In this document: positions 26,216 through 37,689 of the stretch, piece after piece
How the letters are laid out: the number at the start of each line of letters is the position of its first letter
Numbering within the stretch: the stretch's first letter is position 1
Origin: Sacculina carcini
Lineage: Eukaryota > Arthropoda > Thecostraca > Sacculinidae
Assembly (NCBI GenBank): GCA_916048095.2
Contig: OU696571.1
Span: 4,620,001-4,684,000, forward strand
Direction of reading: 5' to 3'
DNA length: 64,000 nucleotides
Notes under the pieces: generated by a model
Told to the model about the DNA's origin: nothing
Databases searched by the model: none
Seen by the model: only the letters and a program-made list of their open reading frames with translations
Position numbers and translations under genes: made by a program

Positions 26216-26441
26216 CATGCATACACATACATACACACATACACACGTATATACACACACATACACACATACACATACATACACACATACACATACACAC
26301 ACACATACACACGTATATATACACACATACGCATACATACACACATACACATACACACACATACACACGTATATACACACACATACACACACACACATAC
26401 ATACACACATACACATACACACACATACACACACACACACA
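26216..26441. repeat. CACATA/CATACA compound microsatellite
   Basis: CA dinucleotides punctuated by CATA and by repeated CACGTATATACAC blocks (three to four occurrences). It directly precedes LINE family A copy 2, and a closely similar array follows that LINE. Confidence 0.95.
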
Positions 26442-26568
26442 TAGTTCAGTTCTTGGCCTTGACACGAGTGGTAGTGTACATATTTGCTCCGATTTTGCGA
26501 TTGAAACTGCGTTATCAGTGACTTGATATGCTGCTGATTACGCTTTGATGTCCATATCATTGTAAGAT

Positions 26569-26832
26569 ATGAAGCCTGGCTCAAGCGAACCTCCACCACC
26601 TGACATCAACACGACGAGGAGTATTCCTCCGCCGTAAAATGTTTGCAAGGTATGTGGTTCAGAGATAGAAAAACATGCCATCAAATGCAGCGATTGCGCT
26701 GGATATTTTCATGTATCCTGCACCGGTCTTCCAATGTATTCATGTGTCGCATATTTCACATCCAGAAAGCAACATTGCTGTGAGAATTGTACGAAATCAA
26801 AGAATGACAATTATGCGTCGATTGAGAAATGA
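26569..26832 (+). pseudogene. LINE ORF1 remnant with PHD zinc finger
   Basis: ATG at 26569, Pro-rich start, an in-frame TAA at 26635-26637, then a C4HC3 PHD-type finger: VCKVCG, KCSDCAGYFHVSC and CCENC. The frame ends at TGA 26830-26832. PHD fingers in ORF1 are known from CR1-like LINEs. The same arrangement is present in family B (40342-40833), which supports the assignment. Confidence 0.8.
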
Positions 26833-26926
26833 ATTGGAATCATTGATCAACGCAAATCTAACCTAACCGCGAGGCCAGGTCATAGCCGGTCAGGTCGCGG
26901 TCATAGCCGATACTGTCTATGAAGCC

Positions 26927-28000
26927 ATGAATAATCGCGAGGCTACTCTTCTAGTGTCTGTGGATCTCACAAAATGTTTTGATGTCGTCCACCACGACAA
27001 GCTTCTCGACAAGATCGCAGCTCATAACATAGATCCCTCATGGTTCGGCAGTTATTTACACGGCCACACTCAACAAGTACGTGTCCAGCATCATCATGTA
27101 TATGATCTTTCCGACACCGTTTCGACAGTTGAGAACCTCTCGATTTTCCAAGGTGGCAGTCTGAGCTGTGTGCTGTTTCTCATATTCTCGAATGACTTAT
27201 CGGCGCATTTTACAAGAAAACACGAACACCATGAGTTACGCGTAGTACAGTACGCGGATGATACTACTATCATGACGACCACTGCAAGACAAGACCTCGC
27301 CATGTGCGTGCACAACCTGGAACTGCGACTCAACGAACTCAGTGATTATTACTCCGCAAACAAAATGAAGGTGAACACAACAAAAACACAATTTATGATA
27401 TTTGGCACAAAATACTTACTCAAGACCTTCCCGAAAATTGAGATCACATTTCAAGACAGCATTATAAAGGAAAGCGAGGCCGTAAAAGTTCTAGGCGTGC
27501 ATTTGGACAAACATCTACAATTTACGAAACACATCACCTATGTTACACAAAAATCTACTAGAATTATTTTATGTTTAAACCAAGCTATGACATCGTTGCC
27601 CGAACACACACATAGGCCTATCATCAATGCGTATATTTTTTCTGTATTGGCATACTGCATATCTGTTTATGGTGCTACCGGAGTTATCCAAGAACAGCGA
27701 ATCCAAAAAATTATCAATTTCTGCCCACGAGTCCTCACGAAAAAACGAAAATACGACCACATTTCCGAAACTTGTAGACAGCTCGGCCTACCTACAGTGG
27801 ATGCACTCATTAACGACAATAGAAAACGACTTATTCGAACGATAACGACGACCCAAAAACCCACTGCCTTGTATGAGACATTTGAACCAGTACGTGAACA
27901 CAACATCAACTTGAGACGAACAAGACCGCTTGAACTGCCGAAAATATCCACGGAAGCAGCTCGCAAACGTATAAACTATGAAGCGGCCAAAATTTTGTAA
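26927..28000 (+). CDS. Reverse transcriptase, 5'-truncated but open (LINE family A)
   Basis: 357 codons without a stop. It holds motif A (SVDLTKCFDVVHH, residues about 11-23), an altered motif B region (FQGGSLSCVLFLIF), motif C YADDTT (about residues 107-112) and the C-terminal RT extension ending in ARKRINYEAAKIL. The first ATG lies within the RT, so the N-terminal fingers and the APE endonuclease are missing; an active enzyme is unlikely. Compared with copy 1 it has no frameshift or insertion. Confidence 0.88.
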   Translation: MNNREATLLVSVDLTKCFDVVHHDKLLDKIAAHNIDPSWFGSYLHGHTQQVRVQHHHVYDLSDTVSTVENLSIFQGGSLSCVLFLIFSNDLSAHFTRKHEHHELRVVQYADDTTIMTTTARQDLAMCVHNLELRLNELSDYYSANKMKVNTTKTQFMIFGTKYLLKTFPKIEITFQDSIIKESEAVKVLGVHLDKHLQFTKHITYVTQKSTRIILCLNQAMTSLPEHTHRPIINAYIFSVLAYCISVYGATGVIQEQRIQKIINFCPRVLTKKRKYDHISETCRQLGLPTVDALINDNRKRLIRTITTTQKPTALYETFEPVREHNINLRRTRPLELPKISTEAARKRINYEAAKIL

Positions 28001-28185
28001 TATATATTTGAACGATAAATGCTACCATGTTTGTGTATGTGTATGTATGTATTTGTGTGTATGTTCATACATGTATGTATGTGTGTATTTATATATATGT
28101 ATGTTTGTATAATGTATGTATATATTGCAATGAAAAGCGCGTGCCCAGCGATTGCAATAAAGCATTGATTGATTGATTAATTGAA

Positions 28186-28745
28186 CACACACACACACAT
28201 ACACACACATACACACACATATACGCACGCACGCACACACACACATACACACACATACACATACACACACACACACACATATACGCACGCACATACACAC
28301 ACACATGCACACACACACACACACACATATACGTACACATACACACACATACACATGCACATACACACACATACACACACACAAGCACATATACGCACAC
28401 ATACACATGTATACACACACACATACACACGCACACATACACACACATACACACACATACACACACACATACATACACATACACATACACACACACATAC
28501 ACATACATACACATACACACACATACATATACATGCACATACACACATACACACACACACATATACACATACATACACATACACACACATACATACACAT
28601 GCACATACACACACATACACACACACACACACAAACGCATATACGCACACATACACATGCATACACACACACATACACACACACATACACACACACATAC
28701 ACACACACACATACATAGACATAGACATACACACACATACACACT
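28186..28745. repeat. 560-bp CATACA/CA compound microsatellite
   Basis: Long array of CA, CATA, CATACA and CATATACGCAC units. The 137-258-codon frames on both strands are repeat artefacts. Confidence 0.97.
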
Positions 28746-29349
28746 CCAGCTCTCGCACACAGTACACAATCACACCACATGTACAGTTGTTTGAACATGT
28801 AAAGTATGAATATAGCAATATGTTTAAAGGAGCTTGAATTATATAATCAATTTTGTATTTTTTAAAAATATTAAATAACGATTTATGTCGATATTACTTA
28901 TATAAATACCAATTTTGTATTTGAATGAGCGCATTTACAAGACACTAAAAAACACAGTCTCACATACACGCAAATGCACACACACGCACACACATAGTCA
29001 TACACATACAGTCAGGCAAAGAAGAGTCTGATTGAAGAGGGCAAAGTTGTGAGCGCTCAGTGCATTACAATGACTCGAATAACAGCTACCAATACGACAA
29101 TTGCCGACAATAATCGCCAAGTAGATTCGCACACATAAAACATGTGTCATTATTGTGTCGCCATAAATGTACGACACAAGATATCCCTCTCCCCATAACA
29201 CAACCACCCAGCCACAATCAGCGAGGGAGTGTCAACATACATATTGCAAATACTACTCGTACACTGGGATCAGCATGCAGGGTGTATTGTCGCAATTGTG
29301 TCGCATTCACACCAACTAGTGTATTTATGTCAATACACTAGCTGCATGC
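28746..29349. other. No recognisable gene
   Basis: AT-rich DNA, then about 300 bp of mixed composition; no domain-bearing frame. Confidence 0.4.
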
Positions 29350-29371
29350 ATGTGTGTGTGTGTGTGTGTGT

Positions 29372-29412
<41 letters not shown>

Positions 29413-29950
29413 AGTGTACAGATGAAACGACATCTCCCCTAGATTTCCGCCTTTGTCCCCTCTCCCCCTCAGCCAGCACTGTTTGAACGCCCGGCCCTGT
29501 CCCTCTGTCCTCTGCCTTACTAGCTGCGGCTTCTGTGTGGTCATGCAGTGTGTTTCGCCGGAGTTCGGTGAGCCGGCCTAATACCCAATCAACAGGGGCG
29601 CGCCATTAAACGGATTTGCTCGTCTCGTGCCGCCGCAGCCGCTAATAAGACAAAATGCGACGCACTGTCGATCGATCATTTAGCGCTGCCAGCCACCAGC
29701 CAGCGTCTCAAGCGCGCCATCGTCGCCTTTGATGCTCTGCATACTGACACATTTACATGTGTGTCCGTGTGTGCGTCTGTGTGCGCGCGTGTGTGTGTCT
29801 GTGTGTTTATGTATGTCTGTGTGAGTGCGTGTCTGTGAGTATGTGATTGTATGTGTGTGTGGTCGTGTGTGTGTGTTTGTCTGTATGTGTGTGCTCGTGT
29901 GAGTGTATGTGTGTGTTCGTGTGTGTGCTTGAAATTATGTCTGAGAAAGC
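29350..29950. repeat. TG arrays flanking GC-rich unique DNA
   Basis: (TG)n at 29350-29408. GC-rich unique sequence follows at 29410-29755 with no recognised gene. An irregular TGTGTCTG/TGTGTTCG tract spans 29756-29930. Confidence 0.85.
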
Positions 29951-30185
29951 GATAGAAAGGAAGAGGGCCATCATGAGATAAAGAGCGAGTGTGTTGTAAA
30001 TTGAGCCTGGGTGTCGTTGTGTGGCTGATGGTTGGCTTAGCTAAATGTGTTTCAGTGTGATAATTTCATCATAGCTATGCAATGAACAGCCGTCGAAACG
30101 ATACAGCCAATGCACACACTAGCACATAATCATACACGACCTCATACACATATAGTCATATATATGGGATAATGCCAATGTAATG

Positions 30186-31133
<948 letters not shown>

Positions 31134-32024
31134 ATATAACAACAACAACAACAACAACGTGTATTTGCTATAGCGCCGGTAAAAAAACGGAAAACATCAA
31201 TTGAGGTGAAACGATCAAACATCAATCATCTATTGTGGTAAACCGACAATTATTAAGAATTAGGGAGAAATCAGCAGATAAAAGAGCGTGAAGTCACAAA
31301 AGAAACCAAAATGAGTAAACAGCAAGCACAAGCACAAATAGCACAGATCCAAAAATCAAGTGGTATGTTCGAACAATAAAATCGACAGAGAATTATTACG
31401 GAGAACATTCACAATAGGAAAAATAAAGCAGCAAGGAAGGAAAGGAAGCAGTAACTGTGCTCAAGACAGGGAAAAATAAGACAACGAGGATAATTGAAAC
31501 AATCATGAAACGGAGAAATAGTTGAAACAATATCACAGAGAGGCGAAAGGAGAGAGAGAGTGAGAGACGGGATCAAATGGAATGTCAAAAAGGTACAGGC
31601 GAAGCCGACGGCGGAATGACCAAAATGTAGAGGCGCGGGTGATATGAGAGGGAGAGAATTATACAAGCGAAGGGCGTAAAAGAAGAACGATTTAGAGGAC
31701 CAGGAAGATTCGTTAGATGCACGAGGACAACTGAGAGGAAGAGGGCGACGAGAAGAGTATGAGTCAGTGGGAGACAAAAGATTAGCAAGATAAGAAGGTT
31801 GGTGAGGATCATGCAGAAGCTTGTAACATGAGACAGCAAAGGCGAAAATGAATTCGTGGGATGATAGGAAGCCAGTAGAGTTGAAAAAGTAGGTGAGACG
31901 TGTGGCGAGAAAAGGTAGGATGAAAGACAAATCGACAAGATTGGTTGATCACACGCTGAAGGATTAAGAGATGAGAGCGAGGAGCTATATGGACTAGGCA
32001 GCAGGATAACACCGTAAGTTTCAT
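31134..32024 (-). mobile_element. LINE family B, copy 1 (3' end only)
   Basis: Minus-strand remnant of an L2/CR1-like LINE. The (AAC)n tract at 31138-31158 is its 3' (GTT)n tail, next to GCGCTATAGC-like terminal text shared with the copies at 33187 and 36577. Coding remnants run from 32024 to 31409 in two overlapping frames (a frameshift). They carry LQRVINQSCRFVF, a YWLPIIPRIHF block and ESSWSSKSFFF followed by RLYNSLP, which align with family B copy 3. The 5' part is missing. Confidence 0.82.
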
Positions 32025-32200
32025 TTATAATTCTTTCTCGTTCGAAAACATCACTAAGTAGTGCTGGTATTATAATTATTATTTCATCATGATGTTGATT
32101 GGCTGTCCAATTATAGTTATTTCAGACAGAAAACATTGGCAAATGTTTGATGCGAAAACAATCATTGATTCATTTATTCTAATTCTATATTGTACCGTGA

Positions 32201-32314
32201 CATTGGCGGCGCCAGGAAACTGAAGCCCTAATATAAATGTGTCAAGCTCCAAGGCCCCGCATTTCCTTAGGGACCCCTCATCCCTCCATCGGAAAAATTC
32301 TGGCGCTACCACTG
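32201..32314 (+). mobile_element. MITE family D, short copy
   Basis: 114 bp between CATTGGCGGCGCCAGG and CTGGCGCTACCACTG. The terminal inverted repeats are recognisable, but I see no convincing target duplication. Confidence 0.68.
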
Positions 32315-32339
32315 TGTTGTATTTTAGTTATTCTACCAT

Positions 32340-32640
32340 ATGGTGTATGTATAGATGGCAACTAATTGTATAGTGCAGTATAATTGAGTATAGGTGGCAA
32401 CACCAAGCACAATTCAAATCAACAACCAGAACATCAAGTATTCACATTAATTTGCTTTCCCATACAGGGGGCATCGCCACCTATATACAAGGTATATTCA
32501 ACCCCTCCCTATGGGAATGTGATGTCAGTGCGTAAGACCAATAACACCTAGACTATCTAGGTATCTAGGTGGCGATGGTATGACTGTTGCAACGCCACCT
32601 AGACACTTAGCGTTAGTGTTAGCCTATTGTCTAGGTCGAG
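32340..32640. repeat. Inverted repeats built on GGTGGC(A/G)A / GCCACCTA
   Basis: ATAGGTGGCAAC, TCGCCACCTATA, CTAGGTGGCGATGG and ACGCCACCTAGACA alternate in orientation within 300 bp, with TCTAGGTATCTAGG repeats. It resembles a palindromic MITE remnant, but I cannot fix its ends. Confidence 0.5.
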
Positions 32641-32645
32641 GGTTC

Positions 32646-32690
32646 TTAACACTAGAAAGACCGAAGCCGTCAATTGACGGCTATTCAAAT
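32646..32690 (+). mobile_element. One end of a piggyBac-like element
   Basis: TTAA (32646-32649) is followed by CACTAGAAAGACC and the perfect 16-nt palindrome GCCGTCAATTGACGGC (32666-32681). piggyBac elements insert at TTAA, and their termini read CCCTAGAAAGA with a nearby TTGACGC-type motif. The opposite end was not found in this window. Confidence 0.5.
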
Positions 32691-33185
32691 TTCAGTCTCA
32701 AATATCTTCTCACTGACTAGAGTTACATACTTGTTTTTTCATGACATATATTTTTTGGGTAAAATGAACTTATTGACAAAATATCTGTTGTCTAGCATTG
32801 ATAGTTTTTTCTATAGAAACAAAACTACTTGACTTTGGGATGACGTTTTTCGGCAATTTTTCCCCGAAACTATTCATCAGTACATATATTCGAATACTTT
32901 AGACCAGGCTAAATCTAATCAGGCTCTACTATGAGTCGTATGTATTTGCGAGTACAGTTGACTGTATAATAATGATCAATGATGCAACGCCATGAATATG
33001 AGATGACACACGCCAGAGGAGTCATCACACTGCGGTTTAATGTCATAGTTCGGTTAATGTCATACTTTTGACAGGTCTCGAGGGCATGACATTAAGCGGC
33101 TTCGACTGTCGTATCTGAGAGGCCCGAGGAAGTTGAATGCAATTAAGGGATATTCTGGGAGGATGACAAATATGGTAACCAGTAT
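32691..33185. other. No recognisable gene
   Basis: AT-rich unique DNA; may include the interior of the piggyBac-like element. Confidence 0.35.
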
Positions 33186-33445
33186 TTTCAACAACAACAA
33201 CATAAACAACATGTATTTGATATTGCGCACTTTCGAGGGCAAAGGCGCGAGCAGGAGCAGAGTAATACAAGTGTAGACACAAAGCGGTATGGGGACAAAA
33301 ATATGGAGCACAAATCGACAGAAAGTACATGGGTGCTTGCAAAATTGAATACATACAGAGACACAAACACATGCACACGAGCACATACACACGCACATAT
33401 ATACACATACACATGCATACACATACACATGCATACACATATACA
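33186..33445 (-). mobile_element. LINE family B, copy 2 (3' UTR fragment)
   Basis: CAACAACAACAACATAAACAAC followed by TGTATTTGATATTGCGCAC matches the 3' terminus of the copies at 31134 and 36577. Downstream text such as GGCGCGAGCAGG and GCACAAAT continues the match. No coding sequence survives. CA/CATA repeats follow at 33355-33440. Confidence 0.7.
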
Positions 33446-33999
33446 TATATGAATAATGTAATGTAATAGAGAATATATTGGAAAAAGAGAAAATATATAC
33501 AAGCTTACAGACGTCTGGTAACCAGACGTGCATTGCGTGCTAACATAGCCGGCACTATGCTAGAATGTGTTTATGTCTATTCTGTCACGAAATTGATTTT
33601 TCGGTGCTTGTACACCTTGGGTTCGTTGCCCTGAAATAACCAGTGACAGCGACAGTGTCAGTTTGTGGCAGTGATGCTTCCTTTTTTAATCCTCACTTAG
33701 CGTTACTATATAAATTTGTGACTGATCTGGTTAGATTATAATACATATTTTTTTTGTGTGTGCTTTACTTTTGTTTGCTTAATTTGTAGCAAGCGGCTGA
33801 ACGAAGCCACTCCGCCATGCAGCACGCCTATGTTACGAGTATTGTTTGGAAAAATATGAACAACACAAACAAAACTATGAATAACACTCCTATCCAGTGG
33901 ATGACAACTTGAATTCATCTGGTGAAACACGTGTCAGTTTTACTGTAGAAGTCCAAGTCGACGGTGTTCAGTAGGTCGAGTTATGTGCATGACTTGTTG
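33446..33999. other. No recognisable gene; may hold the promoter of the next gene
   Basis: AT-rich unique sequence. An in-frame stop (TAG at 33946-33948) lies upstream of the next coding region. No clear TATA box or splice site could be assigned. Confidence 0.35.
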
Positions 34000-34653
34000 A
34001 TGATGAGGAGTCTACCTGTAGTGATGGTGTCGATGATGTTGGTGGGTCGTTGTTCCACAAATGACAGTCAATATATCAATCGAATCAGCTTGATGGCCTA
34101 CTCTGCTGATAACATTCACAAACTGAGCTGGACATTTGCTCGTGACTACTGGGTGTACTTCACCGCTTCCTGTCAATGCAAGACGGTTCACGAGGCCGAT
34201 GACACCTACCATTGCCAAACTGATTTTTCCACTGACGACACTCGCACCGACACCAACGACCAATGCTCTTGTAGCGGGCATGACATGTTTGCAGGACTTG
34301 ATCGCTGTCTCCCCAGCATGAATATATCAATAGCGGCAAATTATACCGATCCAGAAGGACACGAAGTACTAAACGTGTCTAATATTGCTACAGTGTCCTG
34401 GACTAAAAAGTCCAAGCGTTGGATAACTGTGTTTTTCATGGACTACTCATTGCCTTATGCTGTTTCTGATTGTAAATGCTTAGCAGTGGAAGATAATGAA
34501 GGTGATTATTCCTGTGATAAAGGTTTACGCCGACTCGGTCCTTCCCCAGTGACAGATGAGCATTGTGTCTGCATGAAAAACAATGACGCCGTTGACGGCG
34601 TTCGCGATTGCTGGCCGTTTGTTGAAGTCATTCTCTCTTCCTCGATACATTGA
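34000..34653 (+). CDS. Putative secreted two-module cysteine-rich protein
   Basis: 217 codons from tandem ATGs at 34000/34003; an upstream in-frame stop at 33946 supports this start. Residues 1-18 form a plausible signal peptide (MMRSLPVVMVSMMLVGRC). Two modules of about 75-80 residues follow. Each has one or more Trp and a hydrophobic stretch, then six cysteines spaced C-x-C, C, C-x-C, C (module 1: SCQCK, YHC, QCSCS, DRCLP; module 2: DCKCL, YSC, HCVCM, DCWP). N-glycosylation sequons are present (NIS, NYT, NVS). I do not recognise the family. About 20 codons after the stop another frame encodes a good membrane segment (see next entry). No transposon homology was seen, so it is a host-gene candidate. 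Confidence 0.6.
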   Translation: MMRSLPVVMVSMMLVGRCSTNDSQYINRISLMAYSADNIHKLSWTFARDYWVYFTASCQCKTVHEADDTYHCQTDFSTDDTRTDTNDQCSCSGHDMFAGLDRCLPSMNISIAANYTDPEGHEVLNVSNIATVSWTKKSKRWITVFFMDYSLPYAVSDCKCLAVEDNEGDYSCDKGLRRLGPSPVTDEHCVCMKNNDAVDGVRDCWPFVEVILSSSIH

Positions 34654-34795
34654 AAAACAGTTGCGTATGGCGCATATTAATTGGGCGCTGATATGTTTTG
34701 TATTGTTAATAGTTATGGCAGTGATTGGTGGACGTCTTGGATCTATTCGTGTCATTGTCTGCAGTGCATTCACACACGTTTTGCGACACCATTGA
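34654..34795 (+). other. Possible membrane-anchor coding segment in the +1 frame
   Basis: Directly after the cysteine-rich protein, in a different frame, lies an open stretch encoding INWALICFVLLIVMAVIGG (about 34673-34729) followed by basic residues and a stop. This is what a single-pass anchor would look like. A short intron, a frameshift or a sequence error between about 34615 and 34650 could link it. It could also be chance. Confidence 0.35.
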
Positions 34796-34837
34796 CAGCT
34801 CTCGTAGAGGCACCGATGTGTGAATATCAGTATGTAC

Positions 34838-35144
34838 CAGGGGCGTAGATTTGTGCCGAGGATCGGGGTATGACAGCAATCATGCATTAGTGTCCAAAAT
34901 TAACTCAGTTGGCCAATTGCTTGGAATCCGCAACCATTTTATGCCGATTCAATTACAACACACACATCAATGAAAACTTTATTGAATATAATTCCATACA
35001 TGTACGCTTGTCATGTATTGTTACTTTTTTGCTATGTTGATTTTGGTGACAATATACCCGATGAACGGAACTCAGCAGAGTACCCTATTTCATACCCTAG
35101 CCAATTTGTCGGGTGGTATACATACCTCAGGGTTTATGCCCATG
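34838..35144 (-). mobile_element. MITE family G, copy 2 (inverted)
   Basis: Inverted relative to 20628-20979: it begins CAGGGGCGTAGATTTGTGCCG and ends GGTTTATGCCCATG, with the shared block CCAATTTGTCGGGTGG inside. The flanks do not give a clear duplication. Confidence 0.75.
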
Positions 35145-35724
35145 TACAGTTATAATATATTGAAACTGGATTGTTCACAAATAACAAAAAAGTTGCATTG
35201 GTTAGACCGATTCTAAATCAAGGAAAATACCCTCAAGATCTGAGTTTGTAGCGAGTCGTTGCGAGCGAGTATCGTGGCCGCCTAGCCCGGACGTACTCGC
35301 TGCTATCGCGCAACAGAAGCCACACAGAAGGTACGCGAGAGACAGCGTACACTGCGAATATTCAGGGTCTCCACCCGCACATTCCTGCTGCTACCGCGCA
35401 CGACAGAAACACCATGGAAGGCGCTCGGGAAGCAGTGAACCGCCGCTACTGGTTGCGCTCCCGAGCAGAATGAAGATAAAATAGAATGTATGGTAAAGCA
35501 AAACCATGCCTTCTAAATAAATTGAATATATCGTAAATCGTACTAAATCAAATTGAATTCAAAGTTGTGTATTCAGCATGAAATTTAGGAGTTATAATAG
35601 TCTCGTCATTATTATTGAACATTGAGTATATTGTTAGAACAGCCTATTTCCACATCAGGAAAATAGCTTTTTAAAAGACATATATTGCTGAAAATCAGGT
35701 GAAACTTCTACCACACAATCAGGT
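35145..35724. other. GC-rich patch without recognised gene
   Basis: 35222-35470 is GC-rich with repeated CGCGCA and CTACTGGTTGCG-like text. No open frame with a recognisable domain. Confidence 0.35.
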
Positions 35725-35915
35725 CATTTCTAGGCTTGACTACTGTAGTTTTATTTATTACGGACTTCGGGATTATTTGTTGAAAAAACACAAATTACCA
35801 TGAACAGAGCAACAAAGATAATAAAAGCATTGTGTTTCAGGATAAGTATTACACCTACTTTAAAGAAACTGCATAGGCTATCAGTCAAAGCGCGGATAAT
35901 CTCCAAAATCTCCTA
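35725..35915 (+). pseudogene. Decayed LINE reverse-transcriptase fragment
   Basis: Conceptual translation, with frame changes, gives ISRLDYCSFIYYGL, NRATKIIKALCF and TPTLKKLH, the conserved C-terminal part of CR1/L2-type reverse transcriptases (SRLDYCN, HWLP region). Multiple stops and frameshifts make it an old fossil. The match is to the general family; I cannot assign it to A, B or C. Confidence 0.6.
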
Positions 35916-35929
35916 ATCTCCTTGCGCGA

Positions 35930-36460
35930 TGCATGTATGTATGTCGTCATTATGCTGCTCACTGTTTTGTTCAGTGAGTGTTTATACCTGAAACATGATA
36001 TCTGTCAATTTGTGTGTGTTTTTATCAACATGTAGATGTGAGAGTATGCTTGGCTGAACGTTGGTATGAATTTGTAGGAACTTTGCATCAATTTACGAGT
36101 TTGTATGAATGTACTAATGTATACTTGCATACATTTTTGTGTATGTGTGTATGTGTGTGGGAGAGGGTGTCTATATGACTATGCATGCATATGCAGAGAT
36201 ATGTGTATGAGTGTGTGTATGGATGTGTGTGTGTATGTGTTAGTGTGTGTGTGTGCTTGTGTGTGTCTGGAATGTTTGTGTGTGTGTGTGTGTGATATGT
36301 GTAAATGTATAGACGTGTATGTATGTGAGTGCCAGTGTATGGATATATGTGTGTATATTTCGTTTTGAGTTGTAAATGTGCATGAATGGATTGTATATCT
36401 AGAAATTATGTCGTATTACATAACGTTATGAATCATATATATATATATATATATATTATG
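35930..36460. repeat. TG/TATG low-complexity tract with (TA)n
   Basis: Irregular TGTATG and TGTG repeats at 36110-36365 and a (TA)n run near 36436-36458. The 87-codon frame across them is an artefact. Confidence 0.85.
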
Positions 36461-37065
36461 TGGTAGCTCTGCCAGCATCTTTTGAGGAGTGGAGCTATAA
36501 ATGTGTTTAAATAATTTTTATTTATTTTCTGTTTATTTATATTATTTAATTTATTCTGATGGTTATGCTGCAGTTAACAACAACAACAACAACAACATAT
36601 ATTTAATATAGCGCACATATTTATACACAGGCGCGAAAAAGACAACCGACAGGAACATCACAGCGAGCAGGGAGTAGGCACAAATAGAAAAATGAATACA
36701 CGTTTGCAAACTGGAACATGCTAGATGGCCGTTGGCTATCAGATAGCTCATCCGCCCTTGAAACAGGTTTTTTTTTTTCTGTCGGGTGCCTAGCCACCCT
36801 CCTCACTGCAGAACAGTGGGGGAGCCGGTTTAGTCGCCGACGACTCGACCATGAATCTGGTTGTAATGGAATTACACGGTTACCAGTAGCAGGGCGAAGC
36901 CTGACCAGACAACGACGAATGCAAGAGATGCAAAAACGGGACGCAGCAACGAAAACAGATCATTCACAGTGAGTAAAAAGACAAATATCAAGCAAGAACA
37001 ACGAGGGTACAACACAGGACGAACAGCACGAACAACACACATATAACCAAAGACAAATCATACAT

Positions 37066-37680
37066 TTAGTCATCAAGAGAACGAGTGAGCAGATATTTAT
37101 GAAGATCAGCAGAAAAGGATCGGAATGAAGACTTGTGGTGAAGGTAAGATGGAAGCGAGTTATAGATACGAGGAGCAGAAAAATAAAAAGATTTGGATGA
37201 CCAAGAGGATTGATTAAGAGCAGGAGGACAGACTAATGGCACAGAAATGCGACAAGAAGTGCGATTATTGAGAGTCAATAGGGAACGGAGATATGAAGGA
37301 GAAGAGGGAGAGTGGATAAGTTTGAAGACCAGACAACATACCTTATAGCGGATACGAGAAAGAGCAGGTAACCAACCGAGCTGTCGGATATGCATCGAAG
37401 TAGGGGTTCGCGGAGGAAGCCTCAGTACAAACCGACAAGCAAGGTTGATCACTGCTTGGAGTTGGCGGATAGATTTCAAGGGAAGATGGAAGAAAAGCGA
37501 GTTGCAATAGTCGATCTTAGAAAAGATATAGGAGTTTACCAGAAGACTAGCGGATGAGACATCAATCGACGAACGTATAGGGTAAAATTGTCGGAGTAAA
37601 AAGCGGCACGAGCGGATAAGCTGAGAAAAATGAGTCGAGAAAGAAAGGTTAGGATCGAACAAGACACCCAAATTGCGCAT
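37066..37680 (-). CDS. LINE family B reverse transcriptase, C-terminal part
   Basis: 204 codons open. It begins at the conserved NLGVLFDPNLSFSTH block, then KIDYCNSLFFHLP, the LGWLPALSRIRYK block and QSSWSSKSFYFSAPRIYNSLP: the thumb and C-terminal region typical of L2/CR1 elements. Just upstream (about 37740-37890) the same frame carries YADD and a TAA after NPDKT. It is a fragment and not a functional protein. Confidence 0.85.
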   Translation of the reverse strand: MRNLGVLFDPNLSFSTHFSQLIRSCRFLLRQFYPIRSSIDVSSASLLVNSYIFSKIDYCNSLFFHLPLKSIRQLQAVINLACRFVLRLPPRTPTSMHIRQLGWLPALSRIRYKVCCLVFKLIHSPSSPSYLRSLLTLNNRTSCRISVPLVCPPALNQSSWSSKSFYFSAPRIYNSLPSYLHHKSSFRSFSADLHKYLLTRSLDD

Positions 37681-37689
37681 TTGATTGGC

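Larger units (their letters stand above)
26448..28185 (+). mobile_element. LINE family A, copy 2 (internally deleted)
   Basis: Contains an ORF1 remnant with a PHD finger (26569-26832), then the reverse transcriptase from its palm domain onward (26927-28000), a TATG/TGTATG-rich 3' UTR, AATAAA near 28158 and a (GATT)n tail to about 28183. The endonuclease and N-terminal RT are absent, so the two coding pieces are joined by a deletion near 26835-26925. CATACA arrays lie on both sides. The 5' boundary is approximate. Confidence 0.85.

Noticed and set aside
28022..28837. Long open frames of 137-258 codons on both strands
   Set aside because: They translate CATACA/CA repeats into Cys-Val or His-Thr strings; the same happens at 5.3-5.7, 26.2-26.4 and 30.1-30.6 kb. 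Absence of stops follows from the repeat unit.
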